Shown piece by piece: positions 18,187 through 27,484 of a stretch of DNA of 64,000 nucleotides. The DNA is from Hormoscilla sp. GM7CHS1pb (GTDB lineage Bacteria > Cyanobacteriota > Cyanobacteriia > Cyanobacteriales > Desertifilaceae), in the NCBI GenBank assembly GCA_014323675.1, contig JACONN010000003.1, forward strand, positions 248,001-312,000, read 5' to 3'. The notes under the pieces are model-generated. The model made no database searches. It was not told the origin of the DNA and was given only the letters and a program-made list of their open reading frames with translations. How positions within the stretch are numbered: the first letter of the stretch is position 1; each line of letters begins with the position of its first letter. Both the position numbers and the translations under genes were made by a program.

Positions 18187-19410
18187 ATGACCATCGGTAT
18201 CATCCTGATTGTCTCGATTTTGCTCTTAGGCGGTGTCCTGGCGACACTGGGCGATCGCATTGGCACGAAAGTGGGCAAGGCGCGGTTGTCTCTGTTCAAG
18301 CTGCGTCCCCGGAAAACTGCAACTCTGGTGACGATCGCCACGGGAGTGACGATCGCAGGCACTACCCTGGGCATCTTATTTGCCACTAGCGAACCCTTAC
18401 GGCGAGGCATATTTGCATACGATCGAACGCTAAAAAAACTCAGAGCCGCCCACCGGGAATTAAAAGAAACTAGAGTCCAAAAGATTCATGTAGAGACCCA
18501 GTTAGCCCAAGCGAGAGATCGGCACGCAGCGGTCCAACAACATTTAGATGAAATTAATCAGTCTTTGCAGGCAGCACTGGCACAACAAGGGGTTACGGAA
18601 GCTCAACTGGCGCAAACTCAAAACCAACTGGGTCAAGTCACAGCCAATTTTGAGCAAACCCAAAGCCAACTTCAGGATGTCCTGAGCAAGTTTAAGCAAG
18701 CTCATGCTCAACTGTCAAGGGTTTCTGGGCAAGTGGAAACCCTAGGGGCTGAAATCACTCAACTGCAAAGGGAACGTCAAGAATTGATCGGACAGCGGGA
18801 TGAGGTAAAACGGCAAATTGCTAGACTCAATCAAGCTATTGCCCAGCGGGACAGGGAAATTACTCAGCTAGACAAGCATATTGCCGAGCGCGACCAGATC
18901 ATTGGCCAGCGGGACCAGATGATTGCCGATCGGGACGATATCATTGCTCAGCGGGAACTGCGCCTGAAAGGATTAGAAACCGAGCAGTCCTTTCTGGAAC
19001 GGCAAGTTAACATGCTGCAACAATATTATCAGGAATATCAAGAGTTGCGTCTTGGCAATGTCGCCCTGCGACGAGGTCAAATTCTTGCTGATGGGGTCGT
19101 GCGCATCCTCTCACCTACGGCAGCTAAAGACGCCGTAGACCACCTGTTGCGCCAAGCTAACAAAGCTGCTATCTCTCAGGTGACTTACCCCCATGGCAAT
19201 GCCGCTGTTGACGAACAGGTGATTCAAATTACTCAAGCCGAAGTTGAGCAATTGACTAATAGAATTAGTAATGGAAAAGACTATGTGGTGCGCATTCTTT
19301 CAGCGGGTAACTACGTGCGCGGAGAGAATGCTGTGCGCGTCTTTGCCGATGTAGCACTTAATAAAATCGTATTTCTGACTGGCGAAGTGGTGGCTTCCGG
19401 TTCTGTTTGA
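18187..19410 (+). CDS. DUF3084 protein, membrane-anchored coiled coil
   Basis: 407 residues. An N-terminal helix (TIGIILIVSILLLGGVLATLGD) and a second hydrophobic segment (LVTIATGVTIAGTTLGILFA) anchor a very long coiled coil (about 80-300; repeated QRDxxIAxRD units) and a C-terminal globular part. The start motif GDRIGTKVGKARLSLFKLRP is diagnostic of the cyanobacterial DUF3084 family. Function unknown; conserved in cyanobacteria. It begins 34 bp after ntcA. Confidence 0.9.
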   Translation: MTIGIILIVSILLLGGVLATLGDRIGTKVGKARLSLFKLRPRKTATLVTIATGVTIAGTTLGILFATSEPLRRGIFAYDRTLKKLRAAHRELKETRVQKIHVETQLAQARDRHAAVQQHLDEINQSLQAALAQQGVTEAQLAQTQNQLGQVTANFEQTQSQLQDVLSKFKQAHAQLSRVSGQVETLGAEITQLQRERQELIGQRDEVKRQIARLNQAIAQRDREITQLDKHIAERDQIIGQRDQMIADRDDIIAQRELRLKGLETEQSFLERQVNMLQQYYQEYQELRLGNVALRRGQILADGVVRILSPTAAKDAVDHLLRQANKAAISQVTYPHGNAAVDEQVIQITQAEVEQLTNRISNGKDYVVRILSAGNYVRGENAVRVFADVALNKIVFLTGEVVASGSV

Positions 19411-19420
19411 TGCTTCGAGA

Positions 19421-19684
19421 ATGAGTGAAGATGAAATCCTGCAACGCCTAGATTTGCTGATAGCATCTTCTAAATTCCGCGCCCGCCGTGCTGGGATTCT
19501 AGGTAATACCATCCAAATTGCCGATGGCAGCCCTAAAACTCTGGTACAGTTTATTGAACACCTCATGATTACCAAAGAACCACTGGAAATTAAAGCTGTG
19601 GCAGCAGAAGTGACCTATACCGCTGGACCCCTGAAAATAGAACTTGTCGCTATTAGAGATGGCGAAGTCCTGTTTCGTACTTAA
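19421..19684 (+). CDS. Conserved small hypothetical protein
   Basis: 87 residues, starting 11 bp after the DUF3084 gene, so probably co-transcribed. Sequence MSEDEILQRLDLLIASSKFR ... VLFRT is soluble with alpha/beta character. I do not recognise a family. Confidence 0.7.
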   Translation: MSEDEILQRLDLLIASSKFRARRAGILGNTIQIADGSPKTLVQFIEHLMITKEPLEIKAVAAEVTYTAGPLKIELVAIRDGEVLFRT

Positions 19685-19736
19685 ACTAACTCAGACACCT
19701 GGTTTATAGATATCTCGAATAATTTCTACCCGCTAT

Positions 19737-20237
19737 ATGTTCAATAATTATCCTCCAACTTCCCCAGTGTACCCGGGGAGCAGGCTCCCGGACCCCCCCG
19801 CTACTCAGTGCACTACCCCGGGCACACCGCCCCATCAATCAGTGATTTTGGGTTTCGATCCAGGACGAGATAAGTGCGGGATCGCTGTCATGGCAGACGA
19901 GGCCCAAGTCTATTATCATCAAGTTGTCCCCGCTGCTGAGGCGATCGCCACTATAGATCGCCTGCTTCATCAATATCCCGTCTCTTTGCTAGTAATGGGC
20001 GATCGCACTACTGCTAAAGCTTGGCAACAGCAGATTAACCGCAATTTATCCCAACCACCCCCGATCGTTACTGTCGATGAGCACTACAGTAGTCTGGAGG
20101 CACGCGATCGCTACTGGCAAATGTACCCTCCCAAGGGACTAACACGCTTAATTCCCCAAGGCATGCGCCAACCGCCCCGTCCCGTAGATGATATTGTTGC
20201 TATTATTTTAATTGAACGGTACATTTCTCAAATTTGA
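19737..20237 (+). CDS. YqgF/RuvX-like RNase H-fold protein
   Basis: 166 residues. The first strand GFDPGRDKCGIAV carries the RNase H-fold Asp, followed by LLVMGDRTT and a final DDIVA motif, as in Holliday-junction-resolvase-like YqgF proteins that act in pre-16S rRNA processing. The N-terminal 35 residues are Pro-rich; an internal start is possible. Its stop overlaps the restored end of the convergent DUF3146 gene. Downstream of the DUF3084 pair on the same strand. Confidence 0.8.
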   Translation: MFNNYPPTSPVYPGSRLPDPPATQCTTPGTPPHQSVILGFDPGRDKCGIAVMADEAQVYYHQVVPAAEAIATIDRLLHQYPVSLLVMGDRTTAKAWQQQINRNLSQPPPIVTVDEHYSSLEARDRYWQMYPPKGLTRLIPQGMRQPPRPVDDIVAIILIERYISQI

Positions 20238-20492
20238 GCGCGGATAGTGAAAGAATAATCTCCTCCAGGTTCAAGCTGATAATCCTGCTGTTCTAAAAAA
20301 CCGAGATAAAGGTTCTTGAATTAAAGCACGTCCCAAAGAAGGCTTAACAGACAATTCTCCCCGGCGGAAATTCCACTGAAACTCCCACTGATAGGACTCA
20401 GCTATCACTTCCCCTTCCATTTTTCCTTGCATCCAGGATTGTGATAAGACCCGGACATAAGCGGTGGTTTCCGGTAAACGTCGAGAACTCAT
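20228..20492 (-). pseudogene. DUF3146 protein with single-base frameshift
   Basis: The family sequence runs RRLPETTAYVRV ... LSVKPSLGRALIQEPLSRF. After this the actual frame gives RTAGLSA and stops at 20271. Removing one A from the six A at 20295-20300 restores LEQQDYQLEPGGDYSFTIRA and a stop at 20228-20230. About 87 residues intact, a normal DUF3146 length. Function unknown. The tiny, well-conserved gene makes sequencing error plausible. Confidence 0.85.
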
Positions 20493-20581
20493 TTAATCTT
20501 CTCTGTGTTGCACATTGCAGTATTTCCTGGTGCTGCATCTCCTGGCCGCGCTAATCGTACATGCATAGGAGATGCAGCGCG

Positions 20582-21268
20582 CTAATCGCACGTTCCCACG
20601 GCTCCGCCTGGGAACGAGGGAGATACCGCGCGACCATTGTAGAGACTCATCGCCTTTTCCACTCCCTGTCTGAGACTTAATTCCACCGCATCGACTACTA
20701 ACTGGATTACCTCTGACATTAGCTGAGTTTCCGATGGAGAAAATTTCCCTAACACGTGAGAAATGGTATTCTTGTCACTGGTGGTGCGATTGCGCTGCGC
20801 GCACGCTACGCGATCGGAAGGACTGCCGATGCCAATCCGCAGGCGGGGAAAATTTTGGCCTCCTAAATGGGCGATCGCGCTTTTCATGCCATTATGGGAG
20901 CCAGCGGAACCTGACAGGCGCAGGCGCATCCTCCCTAAGGGCAGATCCATATCATCATATATTACTAGGACCGATTGCGGTGGCAGCTTATACCAATCTA
21001 TCGTCGCTCTGATGGCCTGTCCCGATCGATTCATATAAGTCTGGGGCTTCAGCAAGCGGATTTTGCCCCCTGGGGCCAGAGTGGTTTCCCCGTACATCCC
21101 CTGAAATCGCTTATTTTCCGATAGGGAAATCTGCCAGATCCGCGCCAAGGCATCGACAACATCAAAACCGACGTTGTGACGAGTGCGATCGTACTTAGAT
21201 CCAGGATTCCCCAAACCGACGAGCAGCTGGGGAATCACTAAGGTTTTATCACCGGTATCTTCTGCCAT
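20582..21268 (-). CDS. pth: Peptidyl-tRNA hydrolase with an in-frame repeat insertion
   Basis: 228 residues. Pth releases tRNA from peptidyl-tRNA lost by the ribosome. Seen: VGLGNPGSKYDRTRHNVGFDVVD (split here: active-site His in RHNVGF), KPQTYMNRSG, the conserved Asp in YDDMDLPLG, and GSHNGMKS. Within the usually short loop after GIGSP lies an extra run DRVACAQRNRTT encoded by a 25-bp repeat (20793-20817) that is also found at 42272-42296. The insertion keeps the frame. ATG at 21268 directly follows the tatA stop, so the two are coupled. Confidence 0.93.
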   Translation of the reverse strand: MAEDTGDKTLVIPQLLVGLGNPGSKYDRTRHNVGFDVVDALARIWQISLSENKRFQGMYGETTLAPGGKIRLLKPQTYMNRSGQAIRATIDWYKLPPQSVLVIYDDMDLPLGRMRLRLSGSAGSHNGMKSAIAHLGGQNFPRLRIGIGSPSDRVACAQRNRTTSDKNTISHVLGKFSPSETQLMSEVIQLVVDAVELSLRQGVEKAMSLYNGRAVSPSFPGGAVGTCD

Positions 21269-21532
21269 TTATCCTGGTTCGGAAGCCTTATCTGAGGCCG
21301 ATGCTACCACTTCTTTGGGCTGGGACTCCGATGATTCGGGCCTTGCAGCTTGCTCGATTTGGGCTGCTTCCCGCTTAAACTCGGTCTCGAACTCCTTGGA
21401 CGCCTCCTGGAAGCCTCTGATCGCTTTTCCCATACTGCGACCGATTTCGGGCAACTTTTTCGGACCAAATATCAACAGCGCCACCACCATTATTACCACT
21501 ATTTCCGGCAGACCCATGCCAAAAATGTTCAT
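21269..21532 (-). CDS. tatA: Sec-independent translocase subunit TatA/TatE
   Basis: 87 residues: MNIFGMGLPEIVVIMVVALL is the membrane helix, then the family hallmark FGPKKLPEIGRSMGKAIRGF amphipathic helix and a charged tail. It forms the twin-arginine pore. ATG at 21532 is preceded by a very strong AGGAGGAGGT site. Adjacent, no gap, to pth. Confidence 0.93.
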   Translation of the reverse strand: MNIFGMGLPEIVVIMVVALLIFGPKKLPEIGRSMGKAIRGFQEASKEFETEFKREAAQIEQAARPESSESQPKEVVASASDKASEPG

Positions 21533-21666
21533 CTCTACCTCCTCCTGAGACTGCAATGCTTTCAGGATAACCCGGGCGATCCGATCTCCCTGACAAAAAG
21601 TTATCTCGTTCTCAGACAGAGATCTGGGAACGAGAGTCGAACTCTTTAGTACCGACAACTAGCCGC

Positions 21667-21870
21667 TTATTTGCCCAAGCTGGACCAATCCACCTGGAGT
21701 CCCTCAAGGATCAGTGAGGAATTGTAGATTTGCAGGATAATCAGCAAAAACACGAAAAACAGCAGCATAAACACGCCCATCAGCGGGGTGGTGCCCCAAC
21801 CGGGAGTCACTTTGCCGTACTCGGAGTTCAGCGTTTTGAGGATATCTCCTAATCTGGTTTGTTGTGTCAT
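21667..21870 (-). CDS. psbH: Photosystem II protein PsbH
   Basis: 67 residues: [20 protein letters not shown], a single transmembrane helix ([19 protein letters not shown]) and [18 protein letters not shown]. The family start is ATG 21870. PsbH stabilises QB binding and PSII assembly. Divergent psbN follows, as usual in cyanobacteria. Confidence 0.96.
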   Translation of the reverse strand: MTQQTRLGDILKTLNSEYGKVTPGWGTTPLMGVFMLLFFVFLLIILQIYNSSLILEGLQVDWSSLGK

Positions 21871-21954
21871 TGGTCTCAATCGTCCCTCTCAAATGAGATT
21901 GGTGTAACTTTTTGTAATATTATAGATGATAGTCCTTAAATTTTTATTGAGCGC

Positions 21955-22086
21955 ATGGAAACAGCAACTGTTGTGACTATTTCGATCGCCGTCGTTCTGA
22001 TCTGCATCACCGCCTTCTCAATCTACACCGCTTTCGGGCCCCCGTCCAAGCAATTGGACGACCCCTTCGAGGACCACCCCGACTAA
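21955..22086 (+). CDS. psbN: Photosystem II biogenesis protein PsbN
   Basis: 43 residues, [20 protein letters not shown], then [20 protein letters not shown] with the family end HPD. One transmembrane helix. It assists PSII assembly. Divergent from psbH, with about 85 bp between starts. Found from the raw sequence. Confidence 0.96.
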   Translation: METATVVTISIAVVLICITAFSIYTAFGPPSKQLDDPFEDHPD

Positions 22087-22190
22087 CAGTGTTGACTGGT
22101 GACTGGTAAGGCAAAAGTCTTGTCCCATCCTGGTTGGGGTTTTCTGCTGAGTCTGACCCCTTATCTTGCCTCATAACCTTGCCGTACTGT

Positions 22191-22448
22191 TCATGCTGAC
22201 TGCCAACTGCCAGCATGTGGATAAAGCGCATAAGTAAATTCACGAGATCCGCGATCTGCTTCTGGGTCTGGCCAGGTTCCACCCTGTAGCAATGTCAAGC
22301 GCAAGCAGTCCCGAAGAGCATCATAGCCATATTTGCAGTCATTTAACAAGCTTACCTCATAAACATCATCACCCTGCTGCAGCCCACCTGAGAGCGGGTA
22401 CTTCCCATTTGGCATTCTTGGGCGGTCGCCATCAAGTCGGAGTTGCAC
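22191..22448 (-). pseudogene. Fragment of an alpha-mannosidase (GH38) C-terminal domain
   Basis: The frame contains SLLNDCKYGYD, DCLRLTLLQG and EFTYALYPHAGSW, a distinctive string of GH38 alpha-mannosidases. The rest of the roughly 1000-residue enzyme is absent; flanks are psbN and non-coding DNA. It is a relic of a lost gene. Catalytic Asp residues are not in this part. Confidence 0.75.
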
Positions 22449-22486
22449 TCACTGCTACACGCTCTTCAGTTTAATGCAGACCAGTT

Positions 22487-22603
22487 ATGTTACAAGCCTA
22501 CTCTGGCTTGATGAAACGGCATTTCGGCTATAAGCAGCTCGTAGATCCGCAACTGAAAGCTTTTGAAACCTACGAAGTATTGACCGTTATCCAGTCAGAA
22601 TAG
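22487..22603 (+). CDS. Very small possible ORF
   Basis: A 38-residue frame (MLQAYSGLMKRHFGYKQLVD onward) in the psbN/exbD gap. No family, no clear ribosome-binding site. May be spurious. Confidence 0.2.
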   Translation: MLQAYSGLMKRHFGYKQLVDPQLKAFETYEVLTVIQSE

Positions 22604-22679
22604 GGTGGGCAGTACCCCACGGACTGGCTGCACGCCAGTCCGGAGCAACAGACAACAGACAACAGACAACTAACATCTA

Positions 22680-23102
22680 TTAGGGGCGATCGCCTGAACT
22701 GGGTAGAGTGGCCAAGGCGACGCGGGAACCGCCCTCTTGCCGCAGGATATCCAAAACCTGAATGACATCAGAGTAAATCGCCGTTTTCGACGCATACAAG
22801 ATAATTAATTCCTGAGAATGCTGGGCCCGATAGCGACGCAATTTCTGCCGCAACTCATCTGGTGTCAGGACGAGGTCTTGTTCGACAAAGGTTTGACCCG
22901 CCGCATTAATGGTGACAATCAACATCTCTTGCATCTGAGAAGTTCCCGTGTTAGCCTTGGGAATATCGACAGTAATTGCCTGTTGACGAGTCAAGCCCAC
23001 AGCGGCTAAGATGAAAAATGTTAAAATGCAAAAGATGACATCTATCAGGGGAATAATCTCAATGCGGACATCTTCACCTGGTAAATCTCGATTAATCTTC
23101 AT
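22680..23102 (-). CDS. exbD: ExbD/TolR biopolymer transport protein
   Basis: 140 residues with a short N-terminal tail, one transmembrane helix ([18 protein letters not shown], with the conserved membrane Asp in LIDV) and a periplasmic domain. ExbB/ExbD use proton motive force to energise outer-membrane transport. It starts inside the exbB end (11-bp overlap). Confidence 0.9.
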   Translation of the reverse strand: MKINRDLPGEDVRIEIIPLIDVIFCILTFFILAAVGLTRQQAITVDIPKANTGTSQMQEMLIVTINAAGQTFVEQDLVLTPDELRQKLRRYRAQHSQELIILYASKTAIYSDVIQVLDILRQEGGSRVALATLPSSGDRP

Positions 23103-23751
23103 TAGTTTTCCTCTCCATAGCGGACCAATGCTGGCGGTAAATTAATTCTAATTCGCTTCCCGCCCTGCGAAATAGCTTCACCTGAGTAAACAGCAAGCCG
23201 CCAAACAGCCGATAGAAAGCTAGGGCGACGATCGCCACTACGAGGCCAGCGGCAGTGCTAATTAAGGCTTCGCCAATGCCCAGGGTAACGCCAGCAGTGG
23301 AAGCTGTTCCCAAGTCACCAATTATAATCTCCCCCAGGGAGTTAATCAAGCCTAAGACCGTACCTAACAATCCTAACAGGGGAGATAGGGCAATGACGGC
23401 TTCTAAGGATTTTTCCCCCCGCCGCATGGATGCTAATTCATCATCTGCTGCTGCTTCCAGTGCGAGTTTAAATACTTCGGGATCGGGATTTTATAACCGC
23501 AAGGGGGTATAGAGAAACCGCCCGATCGGCTGATTGCTGGCCTGTCTGGCAATCTCCGGGGCAAAGTCCCATTGTTGACGGGCAGCACGCAAAATTTGTT
23601 CGATAATCAGTTTTTCTTTGGTTAAGACAGTCGCCCAGAACCACAACCGTTCAATAATTGTACTCAGGGCCAGGATCGATAGGAACAGCAATGGTCCCAT
23701 GGTCAACCCGCCCTTTTCAAACAGTTCTGTAATGATGATTTGTTGTTCCAT
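23092..23751 (-). pseudogene. exbB: ExbB/TolQ/MotA proton channel gene interrupted by an in-frame TAA
   Basis: The N-terminal part (MGPLLFLSILALSTIIERLW) ends after FLYTPLRL at an in-frame TAA (23491-23493). The same frame continues with [20 protein letters not shown], then [21 protein letters not shown], and [12 protein letters not shown], the typical ExbB/MotA core. Together 219 residues. A CAA-to-TAA change at a Gln position explains the break. Either loss of function, read-through or an error. Confidence 0.85.
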
Positions 23752-23896
23752 CTAGATTCCTCTGGTCACCCGGCTGGGTTGCTTCTCTTTAATATTCTAT
23801 AATTTTATTAGTCGGGTTTCCGTAAATTTGGTAGGATATCCCCACTGGTCGATATTCCTTGAGTTTATCACAATTAAGGTAATTGGAGGACTAAAC

Positions 23897-24202
23897 ATGC
23901 AAAACCCGATCGAATCAATATACAACTGGTATCGCAACACCCTGCGCCATCCTAAGTACCGCTGGTGGCTTATACTGGGCACTCTCGCTTATATTTTCTC
24001 TCCCTTTGACATTTCCCCGGATTTGTTCCCTATTTTCGGTCAAATTGACGATGTGGCGATCGCGGTATTGCTGGTCTCGGAAGTTTCTCAGATGCTGGTA
24101 GATTACATTCAATCTCGTCAGGCGAACCGGAACAGTCCCGCTGCTGAAGAACCAGAGACCACCGGTACTACGGTAGATGTGGATGCGGTGTCTTTAGATT
24201 AG
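23897..24202 (+). CDS. DUF1232/YkvA-family small membrane protein
   Basis: 101 residues. Motifs WYRNTLRHPKYRWWLI, AYIFSPFDISPDLFPIFGQ and DDVAIAVLLV are diagnostic of the family. Function unknown. ATG at 23897 has GGAGGA 8 bp upstream. Confidence 0.9.
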   Translation: MQNPIESIYNWYRNTLRHPKYRWWLILGTLAYIFSPFDISPDLFPIFGQIDDVAIAVLLVSEVSQMLVDYIQSRQANRNSPAAEEPETTGTTVDVDAVSLD

Positions 24203-24224
24203 CTACCACGCCCGCCGAACCCGT

Positions 24225-24251
24225 TCCCAGGCAGAGCCGTGGGAACGAGGG
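24225..24251. repeat. Dispersed GTTCCCAGGCAGAGCC-type palindrome
   Basis: CGTTCCCAGGCAGAGCCGTG with GGGAACGAG, same family as at 511-560. Located just downstream of the DUF1232 gene. Confidence 0.75.
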
Positions 24252-24350
24252 GTCCGGCTACAGGAACAAAGCCCACGCTCCAGGCCCCGGACGCTGCGCA
24301 GGGGCTAGATTACAAAACACCAGATGTACCGAACAATTGATAATATTATA

Positions 24351-24398
24351 ATCCTCTCTTGATGGAGATAAGGTAACATCGAGAGAGGATATTTTTTT
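24351..24398 (+). terminator. Strong hairpin with T tract
   Basis: ATCCTCTCTTGATG pairs with CATCGAGAGAGGAT across a short loop, followed by ATTTTTTT. It is a convincing Rho-independent terminator between the DUF1232 gene and the COP23-like gene. Confidence 0.85.
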
Positions 24399-24474
24399 GC
24401 CAGGCGATCGATCTCAACCCCAGGGAATTGTAGTAAAATGAAGGCGGATTTTCCGAAGAGAAGGAAAGATAATT

Positions 24475-25040
24475 ATGAATACTAATTATAAATCATTGAT
24501 GGCGGTACTGGCAGCAGGACTGTTGGCAGCAGCTACGCTAGAACCGGGACTGAGTATACTCCGGAAGTGAAGTCAGACTCGGAGTTGGAGTTCCGCTGTC
24601 TGAAGGGATACGATTACAAGCTGGACAAGCGCGTACCCAGTACCTATGCTTGGACCAAACGGGGCAAACTTGCTGTGGTACGCTGGGTAACAGATCATTT
24701 TGAACGGGCGGGATACGATCATTGGAGGCGATGCTACGAAGTTTCGGACCGGTTTCAGAAAGCTTACAAGAATGGTAGCCTTGAGTACCTGACTAATGGC
24801 ACCATCAACGGCCAAAAGGTAATCTGTACGGCCCGTTCCGCTGCTGGGGGCTGCGAGGATTTGTCGATCACCCTGCGACCTGGAGATAATGAGTTGGAAA
24901 TTTTGGCTTCTCTGGAAAGGGTGCTTCTCGGTCGTTCTGATACTCCGGTTTATCACGAGTCTGACGATCCTGAAGATATCCCCCAAATATACGTCGAGGT
25001 GGATATGGAGGAGTTTATCCGCACGGCAGCCTTTGAATAG
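24475..25040 (+). pseudogene. COP23-domain secreted protein, frameshifted
   Basis: ATG 24475 opens a signal peptide (MAVLAAGLLAAATLEPGL). The frame then fails; one more G in the GGG at about 24547-24549 would join it to GTEYTPEVK and the mature part (ELEFRCLKGYDYKLDKRVPS, AWTKRGKLAVVRWVTDHF, GYDHWRRCYEVSDRFQKAY), the pattern of the circadian COP23 family. Restored length 188 residues. Extracytoplasmic protein of unknown role. Confidence 0.75.
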
Positions 25041-25082
25041 AGTCTGTACCGCCCACCGATGACCACCGACCGCAATGGTCCC

Positions 25083-25118
25083 ATCTTTAGACCCGTTCCC
25101 AGGGGTCGCCTGGGAACG
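25083..25118. repeat. Dispersed GTTCCCAGGGGTCGCC-type palindrome
   Basis: CGTTCCCAGGGGTCGCCTGG with GAACGAAAAACGAGG, a divergent copy of the GTTCCCAGG family, downstream of the COP23 gene. Confidence 0.6.
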
Positions 25119-25200
25119 AAAAACGAGGGTCTAGAACCGGTGCAGAAAGGAAGCAGAGCTTTAACTGGCACCTAGTAGCTGCCAAGCTGTGCCCCATTGT

Positions 25201-25340
25201 TGAGGTTTTAAACGTCTCGGTTGAGGTTTTAAACGTCTCGGTTGAGGTTTTAAACGTCTCGGTTGGGGTTTTAAACGTCTCGGTTGAGGTTTTAAACGTC
25301 TCGGTTGAGGTTTTAAACGTCTCGGTTGAGGTTGGTAAAA
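25201..25340. repeat. 21-bp tandem array (6 full copies)
   Basis: Six consecutive units of TGAGGTTTTAAACGTCTCGG plus T, with a partial seventh. One unit has TGGGG instead of TGAGG. Each carries TTTAAACG. No spacers exist, so this is not CRISPR. It ends about 95 bp before the vapB-like start. Confidence 0.9.
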
Positions 25341-25433
25341 AATACCACAGGCTTCTGGTGGTATGAAAAAAAGCAGTTGCAGTGCTAAGATGGTAAAGAT
25401 AGAATAGGTGACGAGGAATAGGGAGGTACGCTG

Positions 25434-25673
25434 ATGATTAACCCATCGATCGAGAAACTGCTGCTGGCGCAGTTGAACAAGATGAGTTCGGAACAACAGC
25501 AGCAAGTATTAGACTTTGCGCAATTTTTAGCGAAGAGAAAGCCAGTTGTCATGCCTGGGAAGGCGTTGCGAAGCTTGGCTGGTACGATATCTCATGAGGA
25601 TGCTAAGATCATGCTAGAGGCGAGCGAGGAAGGCTGGGGACAAGCAGATTTGAAAGCGTGGTGTAATGAGTAG
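25434..25673 (+). CDS. vapB: VapB-like antitoxin
   Basis: 79 residues with an N-terminal DUF2281-like helix set (LLAQLNKMSSEQQQQVLDFA) and a C-terminal toxin-binding tail (GWGQADLKAW). It overlaps the PIN toxin by 8 bp. Upstream GGGAGG lies 7 bp before the ATG. VapB-like antitoxins neutralise and repress the pair. Confidence 0.75.
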   Translation: MINPSIEKLLLAQLNKMSSEQQQQVLDFAQFLAKRKPVVMPGKALRSLAGTISHEDAKIMLEASEEGWGQADLKAWCNE

Positions 25674-26046
25674 TAGCTTTATACTGGATACGAACATAGT
25701 CATTGCTTACCTGGGAGGAGATAGTTCAGTTGAGGAACATTATTTCTCCGCCGAAGCAATATATGTGTCAAGCCCCACCATAGGCGAACTATATTATGGT
25801 GCTTACAAATCTGGGCGTGTCGCAGCTAACCTGGCAAGAGTAGAACAGTTTATTGCTGAGACTAATGTGCTGGAGTGCGACACGGCCACAGCCAAGTATT
25901 ATGGACAGATTAGGAATAGTTTACGATCGCGGGGGCGACCTATTTCTGAGAATGACATGTGGATAGCTGCTGTCGCCATGCAGTACCAATTGACATTAGT
26001 ATCGCGCGATATACATTTTGATGGTTTGCTGCTGGAAAGGTGGTAA
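25666..26046 (+). CDS. vapC: VapC-family PIN-domain toxin
   Basis: 126 residues; Asp8 (FILDTNI), Glu in IGELYYGAY, and a final Asp in ENDMWIAA form the PIN acidic site. VapC toxins cleave RNA such as initiator tRNA or rRNA. It is coupled to vapB. Complete. Confidence 0.9.
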   Translation: MSSSFILDTNIVIAYLGGDSSVEEHYFSAEAIYVSSPTIGELYYGAYKSGRVAANLARVEQFIAETNVLECDTATAKYYGQIRNSLRSRGRPISENDMWIAAVAMQYQLTLVSRDIHFDGLLLERW

Positions 26047-26103
26047 GGGTACAGAACTACGAAGGTCGAACTACTTCCTCGTTACGTGGCTGAGCCACGT
26101 AAC

Positions 26104-26205
26104 GGGGCTTCGGAGGCTCTGCCTCCTGTGGTTAGCAAGGTGCGGGTGGTCAAAGGAGGCAGAGCCTCAAGAAGAGCGTTCCCAGGCAGAGCCAGGGAAC
26201 GAGAA
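26104..26205. repeat. Dispersed GAGGCTCTGCCTC and GTTCCCAGGC modules
   Basis: GGAGGCTCTGCCTCC, GAGGCAGAGCCTC and CGTTCCCAGGCAGAGCC with GGGAACGAG are packed between vapC and the TPR gene. They may have replaced the 5-prime end of the TPR gene. Confidence 0.7.
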
Positions 26206-26224
26206 ACAGGGGGGGCGGTGACCG

Positions 26225-27366
26225 GTGGTCAAAGGATTTAAATATGAGGAGGCGGTGGCGGCGTTTGACGAGGCGATCGAACTGAAGCCAAAATTCGAGC
26301 AAGCTTGGTATGGGCGTGGTTTAGCGCTGAAATCACAGGGAAAAGATCAAGCTGTGGCATCTTTTGATAAAGCTACGGAAATAAATCCCCGATTATATGA
26401 GGCTTGGCGCGAACGAGGTGAGGCGCTTTATTGGTTGAAGCGATACTCAGAGGCGCTGGGATCTTTTGATAAGGCGATTGAGATAAAATCAGAAGATTCG
26501 GTACTTTATTGGTGGCGCGGTTTGATGCTACAAGAATTAGGACGCTATCCAGAAGCAGTGGAGGCTTACAGTCAAGCGATCGAGATTAATCCCCATCCCT
26601 TTGCCTACAACAACCGGGTGTGGCACGCTTTGAATTAGAAAATAAAGAAGGGGAGATCGCGGATTACAATAAAGCGATAGAAATTCACAAAAAATTTGCA
26701 GAAGCATACAACAATCGTGGGATTGCACGCTATGAGTTGGAAGACTTTCAAGGGGCGATCGCGGATTACAATAAAGCGATAGAAATTAACTCAGACTTTG
26801 CAGAAGCCTACTACAACAGGGGAACTGTACGCTCTAAATTAGGGAATTTCCAAGGGGCGATCGCGGATTACAATAAAGCGATAGAAATTAACCCAGACTA
26901 TGCCGAAGCCTACTACAACCGGGGAACTGTACGCTCTAAATTAGGGAATTTCCAAGGGGCGATCGCGGATTACACTAAAGCGATAGAAATTAACCCAGAC
27001 TATGCCGAAGCCTACTACAACCGGGGGAATGCACGCTATGACTTGGGAGACTGGCAAGGGGCGATCGCGGATTACACTAAAGCGATAGAAATTAACCCAT
27101 ACGATGCTGATGCCTACAACAACCGGGGGAATGCACGCAAGAACTTGGGAGATAAAGAAGGGGCGATCGCGGATTACAATAAAGCGATAGAAATTAACCC
27201 ATACGATGCCGCAGCTTATGGCAACCGGGGGCTTTTATATTATGAACTAGTAGATAGACAAAGAGCAATCTCAGATATGCAGAAAGCTGCACAACTCTTC
27301 CGCGCACAAGGGAATATGGCTGGCTACCAAAAAGTACAGGAACTTCTGAGACGCCTTCAGCAGTAG
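26225..27366 (+). pseudogene. TPR-repeat protein, frameshifted
   Basis: Tandem tetratricopeptide repeats of 34 residues (core GAIADYNKAIEINPDYAEAY, NNRG). At about 26617 the frame changes: CGGGTGTGG would be CGGGGTGTGG in register, which joins the N-terminal repeats (residues 1-137) to the C-terminal seven or so. The N-terminal end (VVKGFKYEEAVAAFDEAI) starts abruptly after dispersed repeats and probably lost its true start. TPR proteins scaffold protein contacts; partner unknown. The last repeats are nearly identical in DNA. Confidence 0.8.
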
Positions 27367-27484
27367 TTAGGGGACTGACTCGTGAGACGCCAGCCGATCC
27401 AGAAGTGTGTGATACGGCTGTGCAGTCGCTGGGCGATACTGTTGTGCAGTTGCTGGGCGATACTATAGATGGAGAAGTAAGGAA

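Noticed and set aside
25201..25340. Possible CRISPR array
   Set aside because: Pure 21-bp tandem repeat with no spacers.
25161..25505. Minus-strand frame with repeated KPQPRRL units
   Set aside because: Produced by the 21-bp tandem array; overlaps the vapB start and lacks other support.
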